Shown piece after piece: positions 1 to 14,900 of a stretch of 64,000 nt of DNA. The notes under the pieces are model-generated. The model saw nothing but the letters and a program-made list of their open reading frames with translations. It was not told the DNA's origin and searched no databases. Position 1 is the stretch's first letter. Each line of letters starts with the position of its first letter. This stretch comes from Nomia melanderi (lineage: Eukaryota > Arthropoda > Insecta > Hymenoptera > Halictidae), in the NCBI RefSeq assembly GCF_051020985.1, contig NC_135012.1, forward strand, positions 11,844,451-11,908,450, read 5' to 3'. Position numbers and translations under genes: made by a program.

Positions 1-1211
1 GGTAGAGCGTTAATTAAACAGGATTGCGATAAAGTTTAAACTTGAACTCGATGGAATGTTTATGCGATAATCAGAACAGATGTACTGATAACCTATAAAA
101 TAAGAAATTCTTCTTTATAGATGTGTTTCATTCAAATTTGGATGAAAATAAGTGATTACGTTGATAATACACTAATACTAAGTATAATATTCTTTAGAAA
201 AATGGTTAATTACTTATTTAAAGAATAATATTCTTCGGTTTACGATTAAAAGTAATAAAAATAAACGCTTGAGAGTTTACACGATCAAAGTTAACACATA
301 AATAGAGAAAAATACTAAACTAACAACCAAAAAACAATAAGCAATAGCATTTCGTTTCCTTTTTATCTTCGAAATCATTAAAACTAATAAAATATTTTTG
401 AATTCTTATTTTTATAAGTAAATTGCAAGAAATTGCGACTAAGTAAAATTTGATTTTCCATATTAATAATCTTGATAGACGATAAAAGTAATCGAATGTC
501 AATACTGTAATAATTTAATTATAATATTACACATGTAAGGTATATTTTACTGCTAATAATATTACTATAACATTCTACAATAAATATCACCACAACAGAT
601 ATTACTAGTACCATTTTCTTAGACTATTGCTTATCTCGTCATTTCCAACTGACTCAACTATCTCAATCATGAATCGAGAATAACATTCAGAAATTTAGCT
701 ATTATCGTTCCTTCGTTGCCTTCCCAAGAGGAATCGGGCATACGTATCTGCCCTCGATGGTATTTTAGGCGAGGAGCATTGTTTAGCAATCATGAACCGC
801 AAATTCTAGCTTCGAAAGCGTTTTACCCGTATTTACTTACTCCGGCATGATCTTTGTCCATCAAACGAAAATTACCCCCAAAAAACGCCGAAAACTGTTT
901 GCCCGTGATTATCGTAAGGCTCCTTATAATGCTCATTGTACGTTTCATATCCAGAAATTAGAATTGAATGAATATCTTCATTAACTACACAGGAAATAAT
1001 ACGGAATTTAGTTTAAAGCAGCGGGAACGTAAGATAATTTTATTTTATATACAGAATAGCTTAAAATAGAAAATCAAGTGAAACTGAAATCTGATCACTG
1101 TCAGAATATCTTAACGCTAAAACTAACGAGTAGTTGGAGTGACTTATTTCTAAGTTTTTATCAAAATTAGAACAATACATTTCTCAAGATTTTATGGGTC
1201 CCTTATCGTTG

Positions 1212-1334
1212 CATCTGTACAAATGTACAAATTTATTTTACAATTTTTCGCAGGAGTCTTGCAATAATTTAAATACTTGCAAACCAAAAATTCCAAAATG
1301 GTTCAATTTGAACCGTCTGGTAATTTTAGCATCA
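1212..1334. repeat. TTAA element end of the ACTAGAAC type, degenerate copy 2
   Basis: Aligned with 61031-61154 it shares blocks such as atctgtacaaat and ataatttaaatac, and the palindrome ttcaatttgaa in place of GTCAATTTGAC. The terminal TTAA is lost. I estimate about 70% identity by eye. Confidence 0.5.
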
Positions 1335-2509
1335 AAATTAAATTTTACACAGTCTCAGTGTTGGACATTCGAATGAAACGTCATTCGAACAACACAAATA
1401 ATTAATCTTATCCGGTTATTCATTATTCAAATTACTCATATTCATAATAACAAGGCTATTTCGTTTACGTTATTCACATCACACGTAGCATCGAGTAAAA
1501 GTTCAAAATAACGAATAAATTCAATTATTATCTGTCATCGACGAATACATTCAATATCGATTATTCGCAAATAACAATCATACTGGATTTACGCGTCGTT
1601 CCTGACTCGTTACGTCGAATAACGTTCGCTCGACATGTAAAGTCTACGGGGGAACGCCGTTCAAAAATTCAATCAGCAAGTTTAGTTCGGGGGAATAACA
1701 ATTCCGCGAGACGGCGGATCGTAGGTACACCTTCGATCCGAAAAGTCGATCGTAAGTGCCGCATCGAATATCGAGACCGGCATCCTCATTCCGGGTATAT
1801 CAAACCGCGCGCGGAATTCCAAATTTCACGGACGAATACTGGAAACGCTGGGCACCGGCGGGTAACGATCTATCCCGACGTAGTAGCGCGCGTCCATTGT
1901 TCACACGGGAAATATTTGCGAGTACCGGCCCGGCGTCCGAATGCCTCTCGCCATTCGAACTATCGTCCAAGTAATCCGCAGAAGTTCCGTGGATTGCGGC
2001 CCGCCTCCTTGGACAAGGACAAAACCAGTTCAACCGATTTGTCAATCGGCAATATTATTGTGCGGGGAGCGCAGAAGTGTCTTCTTATTGTTCCCCGGCA
2101 ACGGCGGAAGTTCGTGCGACGGAAATTACACACAACGCGGACAACCGCGCGACGCGGGACGCGGCCGTGAAATTAGTCCTCCATTTGTAATTGATCGACT
2201 GCTGCGCTAGCAGATGTAATCGCTTTATGGATGCTACGAATGAGTGTATTGGCGTAAGGAGGTGTAGATGCTTAACCGATTAACGGCGTTTCACGAGTAT
2301 ACGCGTCATCTTTCAGCTTGGAATTATACTAATTTTATTAAGGGTGAATCAGTTGTTTTATCGGATAAAGATGCAATTCTCTCTTGTTTCGCTTTGGTTT
2401 CCCATTCGAATATATTCAAATATATCAAGATTTTTTAAACTAAATTCCATAGTTAACTGAGTGATAATAAAAGTAAATAAATGACAACGTTCACGCTATA
2501 TACAGGCCC

Positions 2510-2718
2510 TTAACCCTTCGCGCTCCTATGTCGCGACATAGTTTTATTCACAGGTGTGATTCTTTGTCAAGATATTTTTCGAATAGATTATATTATTCTG
2601 TTATTTTGAATATCGTTAACAAGAAGAATCTTTTACAATGCATTTCAAATAAAATATCGTAACGATACAGAGTTACCGAGGGAAAACTGCGAACAAAATT
2701 CGTAGCGCAAAGGGTTAA
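2510..2718. mobile_element. TTAA-flanked MITE (piggyBac-type), 209 bases with flanks
   Basis: TTAA at both ends (2510-2513 and 2715-2718), followed inward by inverted termini CCCTTCGCGCTC and, on the reverse strand, CCCTTTGCGCTA. TTAA target duplications with termini beginning CCC are the signature of piggyBac-type transposition. No coding capacity; a non-autonomous element. Confidence 0.65.
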
Positions 2719-3370
2719 GCGGTTGCCGCTTCGAACGTGCGAGACCTCTCTCATTCCGCGTAACGTCGTCGCGCGTTCCCGTGCGTGCACGAGCGGGAAT
2801 CTTACCCTTCGACGCATCAAAGATGCAGCATCAGCGTCTCGATGTTCGCACGGCAGCCCTCAACCCCGCTGAACGAGCTCGCGGCGCCATTCATCGCGAC
2901 TTGGACGTCGGGTTGTCGGGAGCGTTTCCGAACAGGTGAGATCGATACCCGTCAATTTCGAATGAGCGCTGATCGGGGCGTTTCAGCGACCTCATAAATA
3001 ATGAACCGCCCCTCTCGCGCGGATACGACACCGATACTGCCGGGATCGTTGTAAACAATGTCCGGGTCTACGCGTGGAATTTGACAGCGCATTTGACGCC
3101 CGATGAAGGAGAGAGCCGCGGGTCGAGATCTACGACCCTGGTCGTCGAGCTCTCGAACGAGGTCGGCCACCCCCCCGCGTCTAAGGAAATTTATTTGTTG
3201 GCCCGGTAAATAACCACCTGTAAAAAGAGAGACAATCGGACGCGTTCAATTTCCGGCGGGCGGATTAATGTTTTCATTGAATTGTATAAACGCGCTTCCG
3301 GGGTTCGCGGCTATCGCGGTCATTAAATCGAATATGAGATAAACGCCGTTCAATTATAGGCGTTCGGCTC

Positions 3371-3386
3371 TCGCGCGCGCGCGCGT
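3371..3386. repeat. CG dinucleotide run
   Basis: Alternating CG for 14-16 bases, a potential Z-DNA-forming tract, in a CpG-rich island. Confidence 0.8.
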
Positions 3387-5621
3387 ATTTACATATTCGA
3401 TGAGAAGTTTATTGTTATTTGCGCGACGCGCGGATGCGGCTCTGATCGATTAACGTTACGATTCCTGCGCGACCGATGGCTGCATCGGGGGCGTTTGTTG
3501 ACCCGAAGTGTTAATTGAAAGGAAGTTTAATTAGATCGCGGATTTGTTTCCCATGAAAATTGCGCGAATCTGTTTTTTAGGTTGGAACCGAAATTGAAAT
3601 GTTTCGAACGAAATATGAACCTTTTATTGTTCCGTGCCCGAAATATGAATTTGATGTTTCTTTTTGCTAATCAGAATATCATGTTTTGATGGCGAACGCT
3701 TTTTCATCGATAAACGGCTGAAAACATTTTTGTATGTTTTCGTGAAAATTAGTGTATGCGATGGTTTGTTTTTTAAATTTCATGTTTTTTTATCGTTTAT
3801 AGCACGTCTGACTTCATGCTAGAAGTGATTTGTGTTAGCCCTATGAAGTCGCATTGAAAGATAATTTTTAACAATTTGTGAATAATTACGTTTATTTCAT
3901 TTGTATCAACGTTATTTTTCCAGATATTCAATATTGAGAAATTGATAATAATATCTAAATGCATCTTTTAATTAAATTTTCATTTTAAGGTGAGCATAAA
4001 AAAGTCAAAACCGCTTTTTTCAACGGTTTACTATTACCAGTTATATTTCTAGGGTAATTTAATTCGATATGAATTTATCGAAAATTTATTAGCAACCGAT
4101 AAAGTGAAATTTTAGTTTACGATGGAATATTAATACTCGGCCACGGTTAATGATATCTTTCTCAAAGCAATAAACACGGATTTTATACTTTCACAATCTC
4201 TTTTTTTCGGCGAACGAGAGTTATACTATAGCAGTCCCATGCATGACCAACTTCTAAAGCCTTTTTCCAGGCTGTTCGACATTTCATGGCATTTTTGTGC
4301 GTAATCTTTTCCATTCGCAGATGGAATACGGCCGATACAGGCATCACGAAAGCTTTCGAGCTTTTAAGATAAGTGCTATAATGCGCGTGAATGGATATAC
4401 GAGACACAATTGTTACGCTTAATACGTACTCGATCGATAGAATTTTTGCGTTTTGAAATCGCGTGGGTGACTGTATTTGTATCGTTTCACTTGCAGACTA
4501 TTATTATACAAATTTAAGAAAATTGAGCTACTCATTCAGACTCTAGAAAATGTACTCTGAAAATCAGTTTTGTACTAAACTGTCATAAATGAAAAATATC
4601 TAATTTTTCGATACATAAATAATAAAAACCTGAGCTTAAGAATACTGTACAACTGGTATAAAAAATTAGTAACGCGAAGAGATAACTATAATTATAGTAG
4701 AGAGTTATGTTGAAAAATAAATAAATAGAAATGCTCAGTTCAGTCGGTGAAAAAATTCTTTTAAGTGTATCCTTTAAGTTTTTAATGGAAACAAGAAATA
4801 AAATCAATAAAATATCTTTTCGGTCAATGGACATTCTCCGACATCTTTCCAAACAAAGAATTCGCGTTTGTCAAATTCAATTTTCATGAGAAATAGCGCT
4901 CTATAGTTGGGTATCCTTGAGTACATTCCTGAGTCTGAACATTAAGTAATCCCCCTACAGTCATCAGGGAGATGATTCGGTGTAGCAAGACGGACCAAAA
5001 GCAAGAAAAGAGTCTTCTACTGTGCGTTTACGTATAGTTGCGATTGGTTACGCGTAAACACATAAACAAATGCAAATTAGCATAGCAGGAAAGATAAAAA
5101 CTAACCAACCAGACCGTCAGTGTAGCCACGAAGTGTTCTTTCCACGGTACAAACTGGCCATGTCGCTGGTGTACGCGCAACTTCACATTTGACGGCAGGG
5201 TGTCACTGGATAGCCAGCGTCTCCGGTGAATGAAAAATAGATCTCGAATTCTCCGCGGCGCGGATAACGATTTAATCCGCTGATTGCGCGCGGAACGTAT
5301 AACCCGGCCGGCTCGCAATAACGTTTCGATCTCCCGTATATTTGTGGAAATCGGTCTGCACGGCGGGATACGTTTATGAGTCATAAATCACGGCGCAGGA
5401 AGGGGCCGACGCAGATATAAACCCCTGGAAAACGTAAACAAGTATTCCGATAGACGATTTTTTAAACGCCCCTATATCGGCGCGACCACCGACGGAAATT
5501 CCGTGCGACTGAGAACCGAGAAACCGAGAATGCGCTCTTCGCGCGCGGCTTTTTTCGGCTCGGACGACAAGCGGAACGTTTTGGCGAGTGATTTTTTAAC
5601 ACTTCGCACTCGGCAGACGAT

Positions 5622-5922
5622 ATTCGATCTGATATAGCAAAGTTATGTTTTTTAATGTCCATTTGATATCGTTGTGTAAGTTATTTATAAACGTTCGATT
5701 TGAGAGAACATTTTTCTCGTATTTTTTTATGTTTATTTGATGTCAAACGTTGCGCTATGTAATTATTAACGTTCGATTTGATAGAGCAAAGTTGATATTT
5801 TTTTTATGTTTATTTGATGTCGAACTTTGTGTGACGTAATTGTAAACATTCGATTTGATGGAGTTTTCTGATATTTTTATATGTTTATTTAATATCAGAC
5901 TCTGTGTAATGTAATTAGATGT
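5622..5922 (+). repeat. Tandem repeat, four units of about 76 bases
   Basis: Units begin with ttcgatttgatagagcaaag-like sequence at 5622, 5694, 5772 and 5849 and each carries atgtttatttgatgtc plus a gtgtaatgtaatt-like tail. Spacing is 72-78 bases; the units have diverged. Confidence 0.8.
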
Positions 5923-8900
5923 TAAATTATGGAGTGGAATAGCTATATCCGTTGGTTCGTGTTATTTTAATTATAAAGGGATAAAATAATGGATTTATCT
6001 TTATAAAAATCTTATAACCAAATTAAACATAAATGAAAAAATCACGAAAGAAATGTAGGGTAGGTAGATAAATTATCATTTGTATGCCTGTAACATACTA
6101 TGCTTACATCGTTCATTTTTGAGAACTAAGTAAATCGAAAAATATGAAAATTTTTACATAAAGTAAGAGAAAAAGTAATTGCATGAGAAAATCAAAACTT
6201 AAAAACTAGATTCGCTCATGAACGAAATTCTTCATAAAATGGTCTGCTGGGAAACTTGTTAAAGTGCTTTTTGCAGATTTTATTCGCAAATTTGTAAAAC
6301 AGAGATTTTACGCGACTACAAAGGAAATTATTATGTTTAATGTTGAAGTATAATATGATAAAGTCAGGCTCGTAAAATAAGAGAATACGGATCTTTTAGA
6401 AGTTACGTTCAAAGTACATCGAATGACTTTTCTATAGGAAGTTAAAAATTGATTGTGTTTTATAACAGAAAAAATAGTCGTATTAAATTCTCTACGATAC
6501 GTGTATACGGTACATTGATAAACGTTCAATTTTTATTCCTTTTTTTATTTATGATAGAAATATGTTATGAATAATCAATATTGTCGACGGTGGAAACAAT
6601 AAAGCACTGTTGAATGGAACGAATCGCACGGTGAAAGCTGCTTGCTTCATTGTTACACACTAATGTTCAATATATTCATTTCCGACCATTCAAATTTCTA
6701 ACTCGTATAATCGTTCACAATTTACGGGCGAAACGTTTACATCAATGAACAGTTAAATATTTCAGAAAAAACCGTTGTTTCGTATTAAAACTGAATTTCT
6801 ATTTACGTGGTCTTTTACAATTTTTCTGGTCATTTTTCTCGTTGAATAAAGAAACAGAAGGAAAGACAAAAACTAATAAACATTTGAATAAACATTTTGA
6901 AATCTCCCATTTCTGTCTGAAAAATAGAAATACAATATTGTCAATAATACTCACTCATATTTTAAGGATAGAAACATCTGAGACTTTTTATACAGAGATA
7001 ACGAATTTACTTCATGAAGACGCTAAATTTATTTCTACAAATAGTATAAATAATACTGCACATTAATAAATCACAATATGTTCTATACAAATCCAAACGA
7101 AAACCTGTTCCGTTTTCAAACGAGTCACTCAGAATCTTTATTAACGTAAATTAACATTGCACAGGGATGATTGTATCAAGCCTCCTCCATCGTTTCTTGC
7201 GATAAAGAAATATTAATTATTTAGTTCGTGTAAAGAGCAGTGTGTTTGACAGCGAGCATTGTTACGCGGAGAGCTAGCAGGAATTGTCGAAACACGACTT
7301 AGTCAGTACATTTGCAGATTGCATGCAGCGTGTTGCACCCGGGAGAACGCATCAAAGTAAACTTCTTCGGTATGCACGACGACACTCCGTCCCACTGGGA
7401 ACGCGCCCTAAACTCGAAAGCACTGGTACAGGCGGTCACGTGAACGCTGTATCTCCGTGCACGTAAAAACGCCCGAAATCTTGTGAAAGGATCCATCATC
7501 TGAAAGACTTTTGTTGTTTATATTGATCAGACGCGGCACTTTTCAAAACCCTTTCGCCGTACTGCTACTCCCAGAATTCTCGAGTGAAAATAATGTTACT
7601 TTTGACCGATCCCTTTAAAATTGTCATTCCTATCGTTATCCTTATGTGTCTCTTGAAATATCTAAAAATATTTTTAGAGAATTTTCTTTTCATTTTAGTA
7701 AAATTACAATTGTACTCTCTTTTGTATTATCTTGGTAAGGAAACGAAAAGTTCAATACTAATTAAAGAGTATTTGTACGAAAGGTAATATTCGAAATGAT
7801 CTTGAAAATAAATAGTTTCACTCGAATGCTATGAGTGTCCAAAGAAACTGAAAATAATCTATTGTTCCAATTTTTATAGCGATCAGATATCAATTGTATT
7901 AAATGCTCGGTAGTTCTAGCGTTAATTATCAAGGCAACGATTAATTTTACTGTAAATTTTTCTCAGAATATAAATTATATTTTCCTGCTACGTAAAGATT
8001 TAAATTCGTCATTAAAATGAGAAACCATTAGTTTCTTACGGTTTATATATTGTTCTAATTTCTCCGCGCGCGATATGTACGCTCATAAAAATGCAGGATA
8101 GCGTGCTCCAGTTATCTTATCGAAGTTTGTCGCTGAAGCGCGGAACACTGCGCGCAAGATGGATGCGAACTTTCATCCGAAGTTCACCGGGAAAGGACAA
8201 GATTAAGCCGATCGGCAAGTCATGCACCCCATCGATTCACAGGATCGGAATGAAAAACGATCCTGAGACAGCCGAGGGACGCTCAGTGTAAACCGGTCCC
8301 TGGGAATCCTCGAGAATCCTGACGAATTCAAATTTTCGCCAGATTTTCACTTCAACGAAACCCTGTTCACGAATCGATAGACATTTATTCTAAACAATAC
8401 TTATTCGTTGATTAAATTGTGAATATATTTCGGATTTTTATGTAAACTCAAATTTTTAAGTACATAATTGGAGAAATAATTTTAAAGTTTAATCTTTTTT
8501 TTTATATTATAGCTTTTATCCTTTTCAATCACTTATTTCCTGACGGGTTGTCGACTGAATTGTTGCTTAATACATTTAAATAGCGTTTCAACTTATTTCT
8601 TTGTGACTCCGTTGGTTTTCGGTTGAATTCTCCTGTCCCTTTTATCTGAAACTTTTTACAACAAAATTTCATCTGTGTCAGACCACAGTGCTACTGCTAC
8701 CAGTTCGAGACCTTTGTTCCAAAAACGTTGGGTAACGTTGATATTGGATTTTCTGACACAGGCTCATAGTTGAATATCATATGACCATATTGGCAGTATT
8801 GCAGTTTTGTGTATTAATCCCTTGCGATCCTATATCCAGGCGGATCGGAAACTCAATTTTATTCCAATAGCTAGGTAATTTACCAATTTTTCTTGTAATT

Positions 8901-11900
8901 ATAATATCACAACCACATTATGCACACACACGATTTTACTGCCCCTCGAATTTTCTCCAATAAATTACCAAGTGTCTTATTGAATTACCGAATCACCCCG
9001 CAAATAATAAGATATACTTTGAATCTTAAAAACGAAGATAATCGAAACTCATTAAAACCTAAAATACATTTTCCTTCATTATCTATAGACTATCCATCAT
9101 AACTACATAAAAGAAAGTCCTATTTATTTCAAGCTTCAAAAATAAGTACACAAGATCCGCATTACTATAACCCAATAAAATTAAATCAAGCGAATTTAAT
9201 GCATATTACTGATCGAAAAAGCATAAATTCTTCGGACGCGAGGGATTAACAATTCGGTGTTCAGCGAGAGCCGTGATTTACGTCCGAGCAACCGGTCTCG
9301 CTTCTTCAGTTTAGTGCCGGGGGATGTGGATGCCGTAAATTTCGGGATCTATGCGAGCCGAGAAGAAAAAGGAACGGAGAACATCGGGAAATAAAGGCGG
9401 TAAAACGGGGAGGGGCGTAAGACCGCGTTTCCGGTGGCAATTCTCCGTTCCCGATACGAGCGTATCGGCGATTCGCGGCGGAAGGACATATTGGCCGGGA
9501 CGAGAGTCGTCGCCGCCGCGAAGAGTGCTTCCTGTCCCCGTAGGAATCGGCGGAGTCAGGAACGACGGGGACATTCTGTTGCCTCGGATATTCCTGCGGC
9601 GTACACTTTCGCGGATAACTTCGAATATCGTGTAATACTGTTTCGTTTCTATGGCCCCGGGCCGGCGGCGCGGCGGACGTAGACGTAGGCGAATCGTATG
9701 CGGAACAGCTTCGAACCAGGCACCCTTGAAACTGCCGTATTCCGCAACAGGTTTTTATCTGCCGTGGAAATCTTCTCGGTTCATATTAACGAATATCACG
9801 TGAGGCACGTTTTATGGGGAGCATGCGTTCGCCGTTTAGAGATGTGGCTCTGGGATAGGTCGGGATAAGTTACCTTGGATTATATTAAGTTAGTTATGTA
9901 AGGAACACGCGTTTACCGTTTAAAGATGTTGGTGTATATGATTTTGATCGCACGAGTATCTTGTGTTGTAATCTGATATATATTATTGCCTTTTATTTAA
10001 TTGTAAGATGAATATTGTTTTCAGTGAGAGTTTAAAGTCATTCCGTTTATTTCTATGATAACGTTATTCGAGCGTGATAAATATGTGTGTTACTTGCTGC
10101 AGTATTGTATTTAAGTTTTATTTTCGTTGTATCGAAGTATAAATGTATGTATTCGCGCCGAGTACAGAACGATTTATTTAAATGAAGATGTACAAATAAC
10201 ATATTAGTTATTTTTAGTTTGTGATGTAAAGTAACGTTCGTTTTGTTTAACGACTAATTTTGTGCTCGTCGTTTCTTATTTAATCGGATTAACGAGTAAC
10301 GAGTGATGCTTAGGAAATTCAAAGGAAACATATAAAAAGAGATAAAACTTGATATTTCAATTAACGTGATTTCTCCCCGGTTCTTTACACAAAATGCGCT
10401 TTAAGATTATCCTACAATGAAATCTTCACTGTTCAGTAACACTGCACGTTTCGTCATTTTTAACGAACACTTCGTCTTTCGTTACACATAGAATTACCAT
10501 TACCAGCACTTAATAAAACTTACTAACGGAGAAACGCGTACGTTATTCGCCTTTAAAAGTGCAGTTATTATGAGACCGCGTTTCAAACACTTCCAGGAGC
10601 GTGTATCCCGTTGACCGTGTTCATTAAAACAACATTTCTTATTTTAGCTAAGGGCTCGTGCCCTTTATACACGACCTCGTTTCCGTTTCCTATTTCGGAT
10701 CTTCAAACTCCGAGCGGCTGCATGAATATTCGCAGATGCTGTCCGCGCAGGAAAGAAAAGTGTAAGGTAAATAGAGAAATCAAGAGGGGACTCACTCGCT
10801 ATTTCGTCGAAGAGGAAACTCCAACGAGAGGGCTCCGGGCGAGTAACCATGCTCGTATCGTAGTCACGACAGGATTCGAATACAGTGTATATTTGATGTC
10901 TCGCTCCGAGGTAATCCGCGGCATTTCAGAAACAATTTATTCTTCCGACTAAAAGCCTTTAATGGCATAGTTCGCCGCGCTTCTTTGCGAGCGGCACGAA
11001 ATTACGCGGGAATTTTCAAACAAAAGGCGGGACGATATGATCGAAACTAACGGTTATCAGGAGCTCGATGGAAATCTCGAAACTTAGCAGCTCGAAAGTC
11101 CTTTTCTCGTTTCGTTCGCGTGGAAATTTCGGTGTAGTGCACTCGCGAATGACTATTCTTCGAATGCGATGGGACATGTTCACAGCTTGCGACAGTGATA
11201 TATGTAATTTAGGTTGCTGTTTTTTATTATTAATATAGAGTATGAGATCTTTCAGAATTGATGGTGTTGAATCGAGGTATTATAATAATACGTTTCGTTT
11301 AAATATTTTGTATCAATTCAATACTTCAGTAGATTTTTAATATTCCTCGAAGATTCGAAACGTTTAAGCTTTTTGTTATAATATTTCTATACTACATACA
11401 AACACTTCGAAAAATATTTATGAGAATATTCATTAAAATTAACAGTTTCCTAAAACATAAGCATAACTTTGCTCTGGTATTTTATTAAACAGTATATTTT
11501 GCTTTGCATAGAAAGAAAGAAAATTTATCTTCTATGTAAGTCAACGCTGCAGGAATCAATTATTTATTGAACTCGTTTTTCAGATCTTGATTTTTGTGTA
11601 ATATTGTTTTTGGAATAAATTAATTATATTTCCCATGGTTTCGGAGAAAACAATGCAGATGCATTTTGTAAAAGTATCGGTTCGGTAATTTATATACAAG
11701 AAATTCGGTTGGAAACAGATATTGCCTTACTTCTAGGGAATGGGAGGAATAGAAAACAAACGTCGTTTTTGTTATCGATCTCTTGTCATGCTACGGTTAG
11801 CGACAGAGTTCAGGATCAACGTTGGGGTTGAATTCTGCGGTTAAATTTCTTCCTCCTTCTCCTGCTCCCGCCGCTTCATGAATTTTCTGGAAATTGAATC

Positions 11901-14900
11901 GTATTTCTCTATGTAATTCGATTCGTTGGGGAACTCTACTATTCCAACGACGCTTTCTCTATAAAAAGCATTGTACTACCGTGGCATTTCGAACCAAATG
12001 AAAAAAACAACTCACTGGAACGAGCAATTCAATGTTTTCATGTTTTTACATTCAATCAGTGGTTTGCTCAAAGTAGCAGTATATACTTTATATTAATGAA
12101 ACACATTTTTTTGGAAATGTATTTTTCGACGCGTATCGAAATATATGATTTGTGTAATTTTTCCGTTGGTAATCTCGTATTATTGTACTAAATTTTTGAA
12201 CAGACATTTTTCAAATGAATATTTATTCATTGTTCAATGAAATATTTGGTAAATTCATAGAACGAGCAATTAGAATTCCTTTGTAACGATATAATATAAT
12301 ATTATATACGATGTTTCATATTCCACAATGACCATATTAGCGATCATTGCTATTCGGTTTACTATTCAATCTACTATTCGAAAATGATTATTGTGCTTAT
12401 TAATAACTAATAGGTAATGTACATAATACGATAGAACGTTATGATCTTGATCATGAGTCTCCATTAAATTTCGTTTATACAATTCGGAATTAGGAATTTA
12501 TCTTTCACATGATCTCTTGTATTTAATATTCGTGGAAATATTAAACTATGTTCCTTAAAAAAGAACGTTTCATACAAAGACGAAAAATCACTTTGAATAA
12601 ACTATTTTATTAATACATTTCGCAATTCTAGATCATAACCTTTCATCTAGCAATTCAAACATGATTCCCGCTCCGTAAACGCACAAAACAAACACGAAAT
12701 TATTACTGCACGATAAATTGAGTTTTCATTTATCTAATTCACAGTTTCCATAACAAACGTGCAATTATAATCCTTTCTATCAGACGTAATTACACAGTCC
12801 CCGAAAATCGAAAACCCATGAAACTTCCTATTCGCACAAACCTGCGATTATTAATTTTCAAAAAATTGAATTCCCTCTGCAAGTTTCCTGTTCACAGACG
12901 AACGTAACTGCTAATTCCCAAAAATCAAATATCCATCCGTGAAATTCTCCGTACACAACAAACACAATTATCGGTTCCAAAAAAAAATCCCATTCCTCGA
13001 TTTCGAAGAGCCAAATTCAAACGCGAGCGAGCTTATAAAACGCAACCGGCGAATATCTCCGCGCGATCGGCCAGTCGCCGGTATAATACGGAGGTCAGAG
13101 AATTTTGGACATTAAATTCGCGTAAAACCGAAGGCAGGAATTTGGAAAAGGGTCGGCAACGGCCGGCCGCAGGATCCAATATCGAATTTCTGAAATTGCC
13201 AGCGGCGGGGAGGGAACAGCTGCGAGTCCGTCCGGGTCGGATGAAATTCAAATATCGAGGAGGCCACTCGACCCGGGCCAACCGACGGAAAGAAGCTAAG
13301 GATATGCAGATGCTCGTTGCTGTTCAGCGACTGTCCCGGCTAACAAACAGTGTCACTGGGACGCATTGGCAGCAGGTACGGAACTATTGTCGGCGGGATG
13401 AGATATTCAAGCCTTGCTCGGCTCCGGGAACCTCCATTCGGCGTGTAGACGATAGAGGACAAGCTCAGAGAGAGCTCTAGGGCGGAGGGGATTACCGGCG
13501 GAGAGAGGACGAGATTTTTGTCGGTCAGAGGGAACACGAAGCCTTGGCGTGACGCCACGCAAACGAATATTGCCAATAAACTGCCAATCCAATTTACCTA
13601 CGCAGGAAACACCGGCGCTTCATTGTTCCGGGCGACTTCGACTTTTCATCAGCCCCCGTTCATATACACATCGGTATCTCTTCCACGATCCTGACAACCT
13701 GTCCTTGGTTAACAGCTTGGCTTTCCTCGGTTACTGTTCGCGATCGAATTCAACGGGATGATCCTTTTTATTCGTCGTTGCGGATTGGATGGGGTGTTCG
13801 CGATTATTGAGAGGTGAGTTTATTAGGATGCTGTTTCAACACTGTTTCCGTCGAACGCGTCGAAAGACACCTGAAATGTTAACCCCTTGATGTGGAATAC
13901 CTTTCTCGACTCTGAACGATACGATTTTGTCGTTAGCACTGGAATATCGCATATCGAATTTGATGAACATTGTTTGTTAAATGTTTACGTCGATCTTCAT
14001 CGATACGATGCAGGAATATGCGTCCTAGTCGTCTATTTTAAACCCCATTTTTTAGTTATCTTTTTGTTTTTCTTATTAAAGTAGTGGATAAATTGATTCT
14101 GTATGTTTCGAGAAAAATGGTAAAGGTACAATTGAAAAGTATAACGGTAAAGTAAAATTTATTTTCCTTTGTATATGAATTATGAATGTTGCGAATGACG
14201 AAATGTTTCTAAGCATTGCATGGACGTGAACAATGTAATACAAATGATTTTATTCGAGAATGAAAGGTAAAACTTTTAGAGAATTCATGATTTTATTGAA
14301 TTCATCAGTAACTATCAGAAATAAATATCTCAAAGTATTTAGTGTTTACGTATGGAACAAGAGCAAACGAAATGAACGAAAAGACTCATTTCTCACGATG
14401 ATCACTTTTCGTGTCGCTCCCATACGTATAACGTTTCAATGTACACGTTGACCGTGACTGCGGTCCAGGAAAGTTCAGATTGGTCCGAATTTTTAATAAA
14501 CAGTTCTCGGCCCAGCGAACGACGACCTCCGAATTAGCAACGAATTGTAACACTCAGTTAACCGCCGGTACATTCGGATTCATTGTTCACTCGGATTCAT
14601 ACGGCGCGCCGCAGTTGCAGATAATTAGCGAGAGTTAAACGCAGTTAAAATGCCCCCGAAACGTCTAGCGGCGCTCATAGATTCCTGAATTGTTCGGGCG
14701 AATATTAAATTATTCTTTAGAATAATCCAATTATTCCGGACAACTCCGCCGCCGCGGCGGAATTGATACAACTCCTACGAAATATTTCGGGCAAATAAAC
14801 TCCGGAGTGCATGTAATATGTATAGGTGACACTGCGTGAGATTGCAGGAGATTAGTTTAGATTAGAGTCCCGCCAAGTGGATGTTCGTAGTTTCTATGCT

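Noticed and set aside
9311..9682. Three overlapping ORFs on both strands (82-94 codons)
   Set aside because: All lie in a GC-rich island and overlap each other; the peptides are Arg-, Gly- and Pro-rich, as expected when stops are rare.
13033..13761. Cluster of overlapping ORFs up to 112 codons
   Set aside because: GC-rich island; both strands are open in several frames and none has domain-like content.
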